Source of the DNA: an uncultured Muribaculaceae bacterium
GTDB lineage: Bacteria; Bacteroidota; Bacteroidia; Bacteroidales; Muribaculaceae
Assembly (NCBI GenBank): GCA_910584525.1
Contig: CAJUAT010000078.1
Coordinates: 1-5,940, forward strand
Direction: 5' to 3'
Length of the DNA: 5,940 nt
Positions 1 through 5,940 of the stretch are shown here, in pieces; positions within the stretch are counted from its first letter, which is position 1, and each line of letters begins with the position of its first letter. The translations under genes were made by a program, and so were the position numbers. The notes beneath the pieces were generated by a model. The model was not told where the DNA came from, did no database searches, and worked only from the letters and a program-made list of their open reading frames with translations.

Positions 1-92
1 ATTTCCGCGAAAATCCACCGCCCCTGCGTAAACAATTTTTAAGGAACAGAGCCTATAGAGAAAACGCCGTCGGCGGCTGATTGTTGCACGTT
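1..92. other. Unassigned leader region before lpxB; possible end of an upstream gene
   Basis: One plus-strand frame is open from position 3 to a TGA at 78-80, giving 25 residues ending in NAVGG. It could be the C-terminal tail of a gene that begins outside the window, but 25 residues are too few to identify. The other two plus frames stop at 29-31 and 40-42. In many Bacteroidales surE lies just upstream of lpxB, but none of the three frames resembles the SurE C-terminus as I remember it. I see no TAnnTTTG promoter element and no Shine-Dalgarno sequence before the lpxB start. Confidence 0.25.
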
Positions 93-1247
93 ATGAAGTA
101 TATGGTTATAGCCGGAGAGGCGTCGGGCGACCTGCACGCCTCGCGGCTTATGGAGAATATAAGGACAGATGATCCGGAAGCGGAGTTCCGGTTTTTCGGC
201 GGAGACCTGATGACGAAGGCTGCGCGGCGAAATCCGGAGCTGCACTATCGGGAGATGAACGTGATGGGTTTCAGCGAGGTGCTGCGGGCGTTGCCGCGTC
301 TGTGGCGCAACATGCGTCAGGCCCGCGCTCTGATACGGTCGTGGCGTCCCGATGTGCTCGTGCTCGTGGACTATCCCGGTTTCAACCTCGCTCTGGCAGG
401 CTTCGCAAAAAAACTGGGCATCCCCGTGCATTACTTCATATCGCCGAAGGTATGGGCCTGGAAGGAATACCGCGTGCGCAAAATCAAGAAGACAGTCGAC
501 AGGATGTACTCCATATTGCCGTTCGAGGAGGAGTTCTATGCCCGTCACGGCTATAAGGTGGACTATGTGGGGAATCCGTCGGTGGAGGAGATAGCGTGGA
601 GCATGGGTCATCTGCCTCCCAAGAAGCATTTCATGGAGCGTCAGGGACTTGGCGACGAGCGGCCTATCATCGCGTTGTTGCCCGGCTCGCGGAAGGGTGA
701 GATACGCAACAACCTGCCGCTGATGGTGGAGGCTGCCAAACGCTTTCCGGAGTTCCAGTATGTGGTGGGGGCTGCGCCGTCGGTGCCTGAGAAGTTTTAC
801 AGGGAAGTGGCTCAGGATCCGGGGCTCAAGGTGGTGTTCGGCTGCACGCACACGCTGCTGAAGTATTCGCGGGCGGCGGTGGTGGTGTCGGGAACGGCCA
901 CTCTCGAGACGGCTCTCATAGGCACGCCACAGGTGGTGGTATACCGGGCAAACGGCAGCCGCCTGTCGTACAACATCATGGCACGGCTCCTGAAGGTGAG
1001 GTATGTGTCGCTGCCCAATCTTATCGTCAACAATTCGATAGTTTCGGAGCTTCTTCTCGACAGGTGCACCGCGGCGAGCATAGCGCGTGAGCTGTCGCCG
1101 TTGCTGCAGCCAAGCCCGCGCCTCACTTTCCAGCAGCAGGGATACCGCAACATGCAGCGCCGCCTCGGCACCTCAGTAGCCTCCGAACAGGCTGCTCTCC
1201 TCATCGTGGAACAGCTGAAAAAAGGGAATCCGCTATTTGCTGGTTAG
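93..1247 (+). CDS. lpxB: Lipid-A-disaccharide synthase (LpxB, GT19 family)
   Basis: LpxB joins UDP-2,3-diacylglucosamine to lipid X, releasing UDP and forming the tetra-acyl disaccharide 1-phosphate precursor of lipid A. It acts at the cytoplasmic face of the inner membrane. The 384-residue product matches the usual family length (about 380). Visible family motifs are GEASGD at residues 8-13, the VDYPGFN segment with the conserved Asp at 93, SPKVWAW from 117, LPGSR at 196-200, SGTATLE at 266-272 in the UDP-sugar-binding half, and YVSLPN from 304. I chose ATG 93 because it places MKYMVIAGEASGD exactly as in relatives; an in-frame TTG at 81 would only add MLHV. There is no Shine-Dalgarno sequence. 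The stop (TAG) lies 29 bp before the next gene, and the last codons contain that gene's likely -33 promoter element. Its presence implies a lipid A-bearing outer membrane. Confidence 0.96.
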   Translation: MKYMVIAGEASGDLHASRLMENIRTDDPEAEFRFFGGDLMTKAARRNPELHYREMNVMGFSEVLRALPRLWRNMRQARALIRSWRPDVLVLVDYPGFNLALAGFAKKLGIPVHYFISPKVWAWKEYRVRKIKKTVDRMYSILPFEEEFYARHGYKVDYVGNPSVEEIAWSMGHLPPKKHFMERQGLGDERPIIALLPGSRKGEIRNNLPLMVEAAKRFPEFQYVVGAAPSVPEKFYREVAQDPGLKVVFGCTHTLLKYSRAAVVVSGTATLETALIGTPQVVVYRANGSRLSYNIMARLLKVRYVSLPNLIVNNSIVSELLLDRCTAASIARELSPLLQPSPRLTFQQQGYRNMQRRLGTSVASEQAALLIVEQLKKGNPLFAG

Positions 1248-1267
1248 GGGGATTTTTTCTAATTTTG
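1236..1267 (+). promoter_or_regulatory. Bacteroidetes-type promoter for the polyprenyl synthase gene
   Basis: TTTG at 1236-1239 and TAATTTTG at 1260-1267, separated by exactly 20 nt, fit the Bacteroidetes primary-sigma promoter (-33 TTTG, -7 TAnnTTTG). The -33 box lies within the final codons of lpxB. The gene's ATG at 1277 is only 9 nt past the -7 box, so a transcript starting at the usual distance would have almost no leader. Match and spacing are seen directly; promoter activity is inferred. Confidence 0.65.
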
Positions 1268-1276
1268 TGGCTTGTA

Positions 1277-2251
1277 ATGGAGGCTTTCAAGGAAATATTG
1301 CGACGTCTGGAACCGGAGCTGACAGCGATGAACCGGATAATCGACAGCAGTCTGAGCACGCAGAACGCGGTGATGAATGCTGTGGTGCGGAAGTATCTCA
1401 GCACCAAGGGGAAGCAGATCAGACCGATTCTGGTGATTCTCGGCGCCAAGATGTTCGGGGAGGTCAACCGGTCGGTGCTGTGTGCCGGCGCCGCTATGGA
1501 GATGCTCCACAATGCCTCGCTGATTCACGACGATATCGTTGACGAGACCGGCCTCAGACGCGGGTGTCCCACAATCAACGCCACGATGGGCAACCAGATT
1601 GCGGTGCTCGTCGGCGACTTTTTTGTGTCCCGTTCCCTGTCGGTGGGCATAGACTCGGGAAGCATGGAGGTGGTTGCCGCCTTGTCGAGTCTCGGCACGG
1701 AACTTTCCCTGGGAGAAATAGACCAGATCACCACTGCGCGTGAACATCATTTCGACAAGGAGAGTTATTTCGAGGTGATACGGCAGAAGACGGCGTCGCT
1801 GTTCATGAGTTGTGTGCGTATGGGCATGGAGGTGGGAGGCGCTCCCGCCGATGTGACGGCTCCTATGGTGCGATACGCCGAGCTGCTGGGCCTCTGCTTC
1901 CAGATCAAGGACGATATTTTCGATTATTACCCTAATCCCCAGATCGGTAAGCCTACCGGCAACGACCTGCGGGAGGGAAAGGTGACGCTACCGCTGCTAT
2001 GCGCGTTGCAGACGGCTCCCGAGGATGAGAGCCGCCGCATGAAGGAGCTGATATGCCGTGGCGACCTGACGGCCGCCGACATTGAACGCCTCGTGGAGTT
2101 TGCCCGCGAATACAAGGGGATAGACGATGCCTACGACATCATGGACTCTCTGCGGCGACAGGCCGACGATATTATCCTGCAGTTTCCCGAGTCGGAGTCG
2201 CGGCAGTCGTTCCGCGACATCTTCGACTATATCATCAGTCGGGACAGGTGA
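1277..2251 (+). CDS. ispB: Long-chain all-trans polyprenyl diphosphate synthase (IspB-type)
   Basis: The enzyme extends allylic diphosphates with isopentenyl diphosphate to make a long polyprenyl chain, in this group probably the menaquinone side chain. The 324-residue product equals the usual length of octaprenyl-type synthases. The first aspartate-rich motif is at residues 85-89 (DDIVD within LIHDDIVDE), followed by an RRG motif. The second is at 212-216 (DDIFD), followed by GKPTGNDLREGK and TLPLL. The residues four and five places before the first Asp pair are Ser and Ala rather than aromatic, which by known rules for this family favours a long-chain product; exact chain length cannot be read. 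ATG 1277 is the first good start; the frame is open back to a TTG at 1265 inside the promoter element. The gene starts 29 bp after lpxB and its TGA overlaps the rnhB start by 4 bp. The symbol ispB is by family; it could equally be named as a heptaprenyl or solanesyl synthase. Confidence 0.9.
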   Translation: MEAFKEILRRLEPELTAMNRIIDSSLSTQNAVMNAVVRKYLSTKGKQIRPILVILGAKMFGEVNRSVLCAGAAMEMLHNASLIHDDIVDETGLRRGCPTINATMGNQIAVLVGDFFVSRSLSVGIDSGSMEVVAALSSLGTELSLGEIDQITTAREHHFDKESYFEVIRQKTASLFMSCVRMGMEVGGAPADVTAPMVRYAELLGLCFQIKDDIFDYYPNPQIGKPTGNDLREGKVTLPLLCALQTAPEDESRRMKELICRGDLTAADIERLVEFAREYKGIDDAYDIMDSLRRQADDIILQFPESESRQSFRDIFDYIISRDR

Positions 2252-2856
2252 AACTAAAACCGTACATGTACGAGGGGATCTTGGAGGCTGGCTGCGACGA
2301 GGCTGGCCGGGGCTGTCTGTGCGGGCCGGTGAGCTGCGCGGCCGTGATATTGCCGCCCGGCTTCGAAGACCCGGGTCTCAACGATTCCAAGCAGCTTACA
2401 GCCACCCGTCGCGAGGAATTGCGCGCAATCATAGAGCGTGAGGCTCTGGCATGGGCGGTGGTGATGGTAGATGCCGAGGAAATCGACAGGATAAACATCC
2501 TCAACGCGTCGATAGCCGGCATGCACAGGGCGCTGGACGCTCTGTCGGCACGACCTGCGCACATCATAGTGGACGGCAACAAGTTCAAACCCTACACTGA
2601 CCCTACGACGATGATGGAGACCGCCGCCGACACGGTGGTCAAGGGCGACGGCAAATATATGTCGATAGCCGCGGCCTCCATATTGGCGAAGACACACCGC
2701 GACGAGATGATGCTTCGCTATGCCGGGGAATATCCCGGTTACGGCTGGGAGCGCAACATGGGTTATCCTACGGCGGAACACCGCGGGGCAATAGCGCGGC
2801 TCGGCCTTACGCCACTGCACCGCCGCTCTTTCAAAGGTTGCATTATTGAATCGTAA
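2248..2856 (+). CDS. rnhB: Ribonuclease HII
   Basis: RNase HII cuts the RNA strand of RNA-DNA hybrids and starts removal of single ribonucleotides misincorporated in DNA. The 202-residue product has the full set of acidic metal ligands: Asp17 and Glu18 in GCDEAGRG, Asp109 in IIVDGNK, and Asp134 in VVKGDGKYMSIAAAS. The C-terminal YPTAEHR...LTPLHRRSF signature is intact. I chose the GTG at 2248 because it gives an N-terminus (MKLKPYMYEGILEAGCDEAGRG in two parts: MKLKPYMYEG then ILEAGCDEAGRG) that aligns with Bacteroidales relatives, and because its GTGA overlap with the preceding stop suggests translational coupling. The alternative ATG at 2266 would remove six residues and keep all catalytic residues. 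No Shine-Dalgarno sequence is seen. ruvB follows after 16 bp. Confidence 0.95.
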   Translation: MKLKPYMYEGILEAGCDEAGRGCLCGPVSCAAVILPPGFEDPGLNDSKQLTATRREELRAIIEREALAWAVVMVDAEEIDRINILNASIAGMHRALDALSARPAHIIVDGNKFKPYTDPTTMMETAADTVVKGDGKYMSIAAASILAKTHRDEMMLRYAGEYPGYGWERNMGYPTAEHRGAIARLGLTPLHRRSFKGCIIES

Positions 2857-2868
2857 TCAGTAAATTTG
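2837..2868 (+). promoter_or_regulatory. Bacteroidetes-type promoter for ruvB
   Basis: GTTG at 2837-2840 and TAAATTTG at 2861-2868 are separated by 20 nt, the same spacing as the promoter before the polyprenyl synthase. The -7 box matches TAnnTTTG exactly; the -33 box matches TTG. The -33 box lies in the last codons of rnhB. The ruvB ATG begins at 2873, only 4 nt past the -7 box, so transcription would start at or about the start codon. Activity is inferred. Confidence 0.6.
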
Positions 2869-2872
2869 CGTT

Positions 2873-3910
2873 ATGGAAACTGACGAGTTCGATATCCGCG
2901 AGGGCGTTGAGAAGCCTGAGGGTGGCGAGATGGACATAGAGCGGGCGTTGCGGCCTCTGCGTTTCGACGATTTCCGCGGGCAGGCGGGCATCATCGAGAA
3001 TCTGCGGGTGTTCGTGAGCGCCGCCAAGATGCGCGGCGAGAGCCTCGACCATACGCTGCTCCACGGTCCTCCGGGCCTCGGCAAGACAACCCTCTCCAAC
3101 ATCATAGCCAATGAGCTGGGCGTCGGCTTCAAGACGACCTCCGGCCCGGTGCTCGACAAGCCGGGCGACCTCGCCGGCATCCTCATGTCGCTCGAGCCGC
3201 ACGATGTGCTCTTCATCGACGAGATTCACCGTCTGCATCCCGTGGTGGAGGAATATCTCTACTCGGCCATGGAGGATTACCGCATAGACATACTTCTCGA
3301 CAAGGGGCCCGGGGCCAAGAGCGTACAGCTGTCGATATCTCCGTTCACGCTGATAGGGGCCACGACGCGTAGCGGGTCGCTGACGGCACCGCTGCGTGCG
3401 CGTTTCGGCATACAGTGCCATCTGGAATATTACGACCATGAGCTGCTGCAGCGTATCGTGGAGCGGTCGGCGCGTCTGCTGCGCACGGGCATCGAGGGCG
3501 CAGCGGCTCATGAGATAGCGCTGCGCAGCCGCGGCACGCCACGTGTGGCCAACGCTCTGCTGCGGCGCGTGCGCGACTTCGCGCAAGTGATCGGTACCGG
3601 AAGTATCGACCTCCCCATTGCCCGACATGCCCTCGAGGCTCTTCATATCGACAGGTATGGCCTCGATGAAATCGACAACAAGATTTTGACCACAATCATC
3701 GACAAGTTCAAGGGTGGTCCCGTGGGGCTCAACACCATAGCCACGGCCATAGGCGAGGACCCCGGCACCATCGAGGAGGTGTACGAGCCTTTCCTCATAA
3801 AAGAGGGATTCATGCAGCGCACTCCCCGTGGCCGCGAAGTAACAGACCTCGCATATACACATCTTGGCCGCAGAAACAATACCGTGCAGGGCGGCCTCTT
3901 CGATGAATGA
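2873..3910 (+). CDS. ruvB: Holliday junction branch migration helicase RuvB
   Basis: RuvB is the hexameric AAA+ motor that, loaded by RuvA, drives branch migration of Holliday junctions before RuvC resolution. The 345-residue product is close to the usual 330-350. After a short acidic N-terminal stretch, the family start RPLRFDDFRGQ is seen. Walker A is GPPGLGKT at 65-72, Walker B is FIDEIH with Asp116 and Glu117, and sensor 1 is GATTRSG with Thr164-Thr165. APLRARFG follows and should supply the arginine finger. The C-terminal winged-helix DNA-binding domain ends with PRGREVTDLAYTHLG from 318. ruvA and ruvC are not in the window. ATG 2873 is the natural start; the frame contains a later ATG at 2930 that would remove the acidic leader. 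The gene lies 16 bp after rnhB and 31 bp before the flippase. It has its own candidate promoter. Confidence 0.97.
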   Translation: METDEFDIREGVEKPEGGEMDIERALRPLRFDDFRGQAGIIENLRVFVSAAKMRGESLDHTLLHGPPGLGKTTLSNIIANELGVGFKTTSGPVLDKPGDLAGILMSLEPHDVLFIDEIHRLHPVVEEYLYSAMEDYRIDILLDKGPGAKSVQLSISPFTLIGATTRSGSLTAPLRARFGIQCHLEYYDHELLQRIVERSARLLRTGIEGAAAHEIALRSRGTPRVANALLRRVRDFAQVIGTGSIDLPIARHALEALHIDRYGLDEIDNKILTTIIDKFKGGPVGLNTIATAIGEDPGTIEEVYEPFLIKEGFMQRTPRGREVTDLAYTHLGRRNNTVQGGLFDE

Positions 3911-3941
3911 CTATTGTTAAACGTGTTCTAAAACGACTTCT

Positions 3942-5492
3942 ATGGCAGGAATAAAAGCTTTGGCCAAGGAGACGGCGGTTTACGGGCTGTCGAGTATTGT
4001 GGGACGGTTCCTCAACTGGTGCCTGGTACCGCTGTACGTATATATGTTTCCGGCTGAGGAATACGGCATAGTGAGCTATCTGTATTCCTTCACGGCGGTG
4101 GCGCTGGTGGTGCTCAATTACGGCATGGAGACGGGTTTTTTCCGGTTTGCCAACAAGACGGACGATCCGGACCGCGTCTATACCACGGCATTATGGTCGG
4201 TGGGGTTCACGTCGATGCTTTTCGTGCTGCTGCTGAGCATCTTCATAGTGCCGGTGTCGGAGCTGATGCTTATGGCCGACAATGCGTCGTATGTGTGGCT
4301 GTTGGGGGCGATTGTGGCCATAGATGCCTTCTCCAATCTTCCTTTCGCTTATCTGCGTTTCCGTAAGAAGGCTTATCGCTTTGCCGGCATAAAGCTTTTC
4401 AACGTGGGTCTGAACATAGGCCTCAACCTGCTCTTCATCCTCTGCTGTCCGGCATTGATGAAGGGGAGCTGGAGCTGGCTTGTGAGCTGGTTCTACGAGC
4501 CGTTGGGTGGCGAGGCTTTCGGCATAGGATGGATATTCGTGGCCAACATGATATCCACGCTGGCGGTCATGGCATGTCTGCTGCCGGAAATCACGCGGGT
4601 GAGCTGGCGCTTCGACGCGCGGCTGCTCCGTAAGATGCTCTCTTATTCGTGGCCGCTGCTGATTCTGGGCGTGGCCGGAATACTGAGCCAGAACATGGGG
4701 CAGATGATCATACCATATCTCTTTATCGGTCAGGAGGAAGCTGCGAGGGCCATGGTGGGTATTTATGGCGCGAACATAAAGATCGCCATAGTGATGGTGA
4801 TGTTCACGCAGGCTTTCCGCTATGCCTATGAGCCTTTTATCTTCGCGCAGGCCAAGGGCGACGGCGAACCGCGTACCGCCGCTTATGCCGATGCCATGAA
4901 ATTCTTCGTGATCTTCGGTCTGCTGATTTTCCTGGCCGTGATGTTCTATCTGCCGGCTATAAAGTATTTTGTATCTCCGGGTTATTGGGCGGGATTGTCG
5001 GTGGTGCCCGTGATGATGGCTGCGGAGCTGTGTTTCGGCATATTCTTCAATCTGTCGGTATGGTATAAGCTTACCGACAGGACGCAATGGGGCATGTACA
5101 TGTCGCTGATATGCTTCGTGCTGATGCTGGTGCTGAACATATGGCTTGTGCCGGCCATAGGAATACCGGGCGGTTACATGGGTTCAGCCTGGGCGGCGCT
5201 GATAAGCTATTTTGCCGTGATGGTGCTGAGCTGGTTCGTGGGACGCCGGTATTATCCCATACCGTACCATATCGGGAGGCTGGCGCTGTACGTGCTGTTC
5301 GCGGGCGTGCTGTATGCCGCCGGTATGGCGCTCGACATCTGTTTCACGGGATGGGTGCTATATCTCACCCGTACGATGATGCTCGTCGTCTACCTCGGCG
5401 CCGTATGCTATTTTGAGAATGTGCCTTTCAGTCGAGGTTGCCGTCGTTTTGCACCACGGTGCCGTCGGAGGCGTCGTAAGTGTTCTGAATGA
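3942..5492 (+). CDS. Polysaccharide / lipid-linked oligosaccharide flippase (Wzx-like, MOP superfamily)
   Basis: The 516-residue protein is almost entirely hydrophobic, with about 14 predicted membrane helices (roughly 12-36, 43-67, 83-110, 117-139, 147-172, 192-216, 234-262, 274-302, 318-344, 348-375, 382-407, 413-434, 443-465, 470-491). Helix number, the N-terminal pattern LAKETAVYGLSSIVGRFLNW and a following EYGIVSYL segment are typical of the polysaccharide-export branch of the MOP (MATE/Wzx/MurJ) superfamily. It should move undecaprenyl-linked sugars across the inner membrane; its substrate cannot be read. MurJ-like lipid II flipping is a less likely alternative. It lies 31 bp after ruvB with no recognisable TAnnTTTG box or Shine-Dalgarno sequence, so it is probably co-transcribed with ruvB. 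Residues 497-516 are rich in Arg and Cys and are encoded opposite the 3' end of the minus-strand gene; they look like run-on sequence, not conserved protein. Confidence 0.88.
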   Translation: MAGIKALAKETAVYGLSSIVGRFLNWCLVPLYVYMFPAEEYGIVSYLYSFTAVALVVLNYGMETGFFRFANKTDDPDRVYTTALWSVGFTSMLFVLLLSIFIVPVSELMLMADNASYVWLLGAIVAIDAFSNLPFAYLRFRKKAYRFAGIKLFNVGLNIGLNLLFILCCPALMKGSWSWLVSWFYEPLGGEAFGIGWIFVANMISTLAVMACLLPEITRVSWRFDARLLRKMLSYSWPLLILGVAGILSQNMGQMIIPYLFIGQEEAARAMVGIYGANIKIAIVMVMFTQAFRYAYEPFIFAQAKGDGEPRTAAYADAMKFFVIFGLLIFLAVMFYLPAIKYFVSPGYWAGLSVVPVMMAAELCFGIFFNLSVWYKLTDRTQWGMYMSLICFVLMLVLNIWLVPAIGIPGGYMGSAWAALISYFAVMVLSWFVGRRYYPIPYHIGRLALYVLFAGVLYAAGMALDICFTGWVLYLTRTMMLVVYLGAVCYFENVPFSRGCRRFAPRCRRRRRKCSE

Positions 5493-5865
5493 GTTCGGCG
5501 TTCTGCATGTCCTCATAGGGGGCATTGGCGCCCCCGTTGAGGTAGAGGCTTATGACGAAGGCTCCCACAGCCAGAGGTATCGTGACGTACAGGAATATCC
5601 AGGCCCGTTTAGGATTGTTGATTCTCGCAAGGAAAAAATATAGGAATCCCACGGCGAAGAGTATGAAGGAGGATGCCATGACAATACCACGGGAGTCGCC
5701 ATATTTGGCAGCCCTGACGATAAGCCATATGAACACGCCTATTGCGCAGCCTGTGAGAATGATGCCGAACCATACGCCGGCTTTCTGAGCGGCTGTCAGC
5801 TGGTTGCCGCGGAGAAGTGTCACCAGCGGCAGCATCTGCCGCTCTTTTTCATTTATAGTAGCCAT
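5428..5865 (-). CDS. Small three-helix membrane protein of unknown function
   Basis: The 145-residue protein is not one I recognise. It starts at the ATG complementary to 5863-5865. A polar N-terminus of about 28 residues with several charges (NEKER) is followed by three hydrophobic helices at about 30-51, 61-80 and 88-109, with a short basic loop (ARINNPKRAW) between helices two and three. The final 35 residues are polar and acidic (ending NDGNLD) with no helix. There is no signal peptide or lipobox; the first Cys (40) lies inside helix one. By the positive-inside rule the basic 81-87 loop should be cytoplasmic, placing both the N-terminus and the acidic tail outside; the two charged residues R51 and K54 argue weakly against this. 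The leader is AT-rich with no Shine-Dalgarno sequence, normal for the group. It overlaps the flippase gene by 65 bp tail to tail. The stop-free reading frame, the protein-like composition and the AT-rich upstream region support it being real. Confidence 0.8.
   Translation of the reverse strand: MATINEKERQMLPLVTLLRGNQLTAAQKAGVWFGIILTGCAIGVFIWLIVRAAKYGDSRGIVMASSFILFAVGFLYFFLARINNPKRAWIFLYVTIPLAVGAFVISLYLNGGANAPYEDMQNAELIQNTYDASDGTVVQNDGNLD
5511..5542. other. Strong GC-rich stem-loop just downstream of the flippase stop
   Basis: CCTCA (5511-5515) pairs with TGAGG (5538-5542), and GGGGGC (5518-5523) pairs with GCCCCC (5530-5535). The two stems are separated by a 2x2 internal loop and closed by a 6-nt loop (ATTGGC). 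This starts 18 nt after the flippase stop and lies inside the minus-strand coding region (around residues 108-119). No T-run follows on either strand, so it is not a standard intrinsic terminator. It could still stabilise or define the 3' end of the flippase mRNA. Confidence 0.35.
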
Positions 5866-5940
5866 ACATTTATAGTTTATAGCAGGAAGTTGTCTAAACT
5901 AATTTACGTATCATAAATATTTTAAAAAGTTGTTAACTTT
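5866..5940 (-). promoter_or_regulatory. AT-rich upstream region of the minus-strand membrane protein gene
   Basis: The 75 bases after the gene's start are markedly AT-rich compared with the GC-rich coding sequence, as expected for a promoter-bearing region. Read on the minus strand, TAAATTAG (complement of 5899-5906) matches TAnnTTTG at five of six fixed positions and would give a leader of about 30 nt, but no TTG lies at the proper distance upstream. The exact promoter is therefore uncertain. The region may also serve a gene beyond position 5940. Confidence 0.4.
5926..5940. repeat. Short inverted repeat at the window edge
   Basis: AAAGTT at 5926-5931 and AACTTT at 5935-5940 form perfect 6-bp arms around GTT. 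The repeat reaches the last base, so the arms may be longer than can be seen. It could be an operator half-site pair or simply chance in AT-rich DNA. Confidence 0.3.

Noticed and set aside
79..86. GATTGTTG before lpxB as a -7 promoter box
   Set aside because: Only four of the six fixed TAnnTTTG positions match and no TTG lies about 20 nt upstream.
39..851. 270-codon open frame on the minus strand opposite lpxB
   Set aside because: It lies wholly over a gene with intact catalytic motifs, its translation is rich in His, Arg and Leu with no recognisable domain, and such frames are common opposite GC-rich codons.
2254..2820. 188-codon open frame on the minus strand opposite rnhB
   Set aside because: Lies entirely over rnhB, whose four catalytic acidic residues are intact; no protein-like features of its own.
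2843..3862. 339-codon open frame on the minus strand opposite ruvB
   Set aside because: Mirror of the ruvB reading frame; low-complexity, non-protein-like composition and complete overlap with a certain gene.
3911..3941. Separate promoter or terminator between ruvB and the flippase
   Set aside because: The 31 bases contain no TAnnTTTG match and no stable hairpin with a T-run, so co-transcription is the simpler reading.
4191..5087. 298-codon open frame on the minus strand opposite the flippase
   Set aside because: His-, Gln- and Arg-rich translation typical of the antisense of a hydrophobic membrane protein; no start context or domain.
5413..5643. Small plus-strand open frame after the flippase
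   Set aside because: It lies opposite the minus-strand membrane protein gene, lacks hydrophobic or domain features and is explained as antisense.

Overview
The window is a compact stretch of chromosome from a Gram-negative member of the Bacteroidota, most likely a fairly GC-rich Bacteroidales (Muribaculaceae or Alistipes-like; this rank is an inference). Three things point there. The proteins read like Bacteroidales versions of core genes. Two gene junctions carry exact matches to the Bacteroidetes -7 promoter element TAnnTTTG with an upstream TTG/TTTG. No start codon is preceded by a Shine-Dalgarno sequence.

Layout: positions 1-92 hold the end of something unidentified. Five same-strand genes then follow with short gaps or overlaps: lpxB (lipid A disaccharide synthase, 93-1247), an ispB-type long-chain polyprenyl diphosphate synthase (1277-2251), rnhB (RNase HII, 2248-2856), ruvB (Holliday-junction helicase motor, 2873-3910) and a 14-helix polysaccharide/lipid-linked oligosaccharide flippase (3942-5492). 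A small three-helix membrane protein of unknown function lies on the minus strand (5428-5865). It converges on the flippase gene and overlaps its 3' end by 65 bp. The last 75 bases are an AT-rich upstream region with one short inverted repeat.

The five-gene run mixes envelope work (lipid A, polyprenyl chains, flippase) with genome maintenance (RNase HII, RuvB). It is tight enough to be co-transcribed, but internal promoters just before the polyprenyl synthase and ruvB suggest overlapping transcription units. All catalytic motifs I looked for are present and no gene looks broken, except that the flippase has an odd arginine-rich tail where it runs through the opposing gene.

This is an ordinary housekeeping region. 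I see no mobile element, CRISPR array, tRNA/rRNA, defence system or clear new system. The points worth a second look are the paired promoters implying near-leaderless mRNAs, the convergent coding overlap, a strong stem-loop just past the flippase stop, and the uncharacterised small membrane protein.
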